Below, piece after piece: positions 5,564-6,057 of a stretch of DNA of 6,057 bases (positions are counted from its first letter, which is position 1; each line of letters begins with the position of its first letter). The notes below the pieces were generated by a model. It was not told the DNA's origin, ran no database searches, and saw only the letters and a list, made by a program, of their open reading frames with translations. Both the position numbers and the translations under genes were made by a program. Origin of the DNA: Eubacterium sp. (GTDB taxonomy: Bacteria; Bacillota; Clostridia; Oscillospirales; Acutalibacteraceae); contig JAFYGD010000150.1 in assembly GCA_017543415.1 (NCBI GenBank), positions 1 through 6,057 on the forward strand, in the 5' to 3' direction.

Positions 5564-6057
5564 ACAGGTCAATATCAAGCTCTACGGGGCAATGGTCCGA
5601 GCCGTAAACCTCGGTATGTATTTTTGCGTCTTTCAGCTTTTCGTCAAGACGGTTTGAAGTCATAAAGTAATCAATACGCCACCCCGAATTGTTTTCCCTT
5701 GCGTGGAAGCGGTAGGACCACCAGGAATAAATATTTTCCGTATCGGGATAAAAATATCTGAAGGTGTCGGTAAATCCTGCCGCCTGGAGCGCGGTCATTT
5801 TTCCCCTTTCCTCATCGGTAAAGCCCGCGTTATGATGATTTGTTTTCGGGTTCTTCAGGTCTATTTCCTTATGCGCTACATTGAGGTCGCCGCAAAAAAT
5901 AACGGGCTTCTTTTCATCAAGCTTTTGCATATAGGCTCTGAAATCATCCTCCCACTTCATACGGTAATCAAGCCTTTGAAGCTCGTTTTGCGAATTAGGG
6001 GTATAAACAGTTGCAAAATAGAAATCTTCATACTCAAGAGTAATCAGCCTTCCCTCT
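5562..6057 (-). CDS. xth: Exodeoxyribonuclease III, C-terminal part (gene cut by window edge)
   Basis: A DNA-repair enzyme of the exonuclease III/AP endonuclease family (endonuclease-exonuclease-phosphatase fold). It cuts abasic sites and trims 3' ends in base-excision repair in the cytoplasm. The reading frame is open from the stop (5564-5562) to the right edge, giving 164 codons. The family is usually about 250 residues, so the start and the metal-binding glutamate of the N-terminal part lie beyond 6057. Visible active-site motifs, numbered in the fragment, are VYTPN (17-21, catalytic tyrosine 18), GDLNVAH (56-62, with D57 and N59), SWWSYRF (111-117), WRIDYF (126-131, D129) and SDHCPVEL (153-160, D154 and H155). 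The sequence upstream of the internal ATG at 5960 encodes the conserved [12 protein letters not shown] segment in frame, so that ATG is not the real start. It converges on hppA with a shared terminator. Confidence 0.96.
   Translation of the reverse strand, partial: EGRLITLEYEDFYFATVYTPNSQNELQRLDYRMKWEDDFRAYMQKLDEKKPVIFCGDLNVAHKEIDLKNPKTNHHNAGFTDEERGKMTALQAAGFTDTFRYFYPDTENIYSWWSYRFHARENNSGWRIDYFMTSNRLDEKLKDAKIHTEVYGSDHCPVELDIDL

Noticed and set aside
5562..5960. Exonuclease III gene starting at the ATG at 5960-5958
   Set aside because: The frame continues upstream without a stop to 6057 and encodes conserved exonuclease III sequence, including the catalytic-tyrosine motif VYTPN, so this ATG is internal.

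Overview
The window looks like an ordinary chromosomal stretch from a low-to-moderate-GC Gram-positive bacterium, most likely an anaerobic member of the Clostridia (Firmicutes). This is inferred from several features: strong AGGAG-type ribosome binding sites, use of TTG as a start codon, compact U-tailed intrinsic terminators, AT-rich intergenic DNA, a K+-dependent membrane pyrophosphatase and a Gram-positive-style exonuclease III. No rRNA, tRNA or other taxonomic marker is present, so the placement is tentative.

Layout. Positions 1-1684 hold a two-gene operon on the minus strand. A near-consensus promoter (TTGACA, 17 nt, TAAAAT) drives a 305-residue zinc-ribbon, four-helix membrane protein with a long charged coiled-coil tail. 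After 15 nt follows a 237-residue two-helix membrane protein that starts at TTG and ends in seven lysines. A perfect 18-bp hairpin terminator overlaps its stop codon. Neither protein has a function I can name. A 167-bp divergent intergenic region (1685-1851) carries promoters for both directions, an 8+8 bp dyad over the plus-strand -35 box, and a spaced direct repeat. Positions 1870-3411 (plus) encode a GPH-family (MelB-like) sugar:cation symporter. A probable terminator lies in the 66-bp gap before hppA (3478-5532, plus), which encodes a K+-dependent membrane-integral pyrophosphatase. A bidirectional terminator (5534-5563) separates hppA from a convergent exonuclease III gene on the minus strand, cut by the right window edge so that its first ~90 codons are missing.

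Working together. The clearest functional link is between the symporter and the pyrophosphatase. The pyrophosphatase uses PPi hydrolysis to pump Na+ and/or H+ out of the cell, and GPH symporters spend that kind of gradient on sugar uptake. The neighbouring pair could therefore be an energy-coupling arrangement, although the terminator between them argues against strict co-transcription. I see no mobile element, CRISPR array, RNA gene, prophage or defence system. No gap between genes exceeds 300 bases. The least explained part is the zinc-ribbon/two-helix membrane gene pair.
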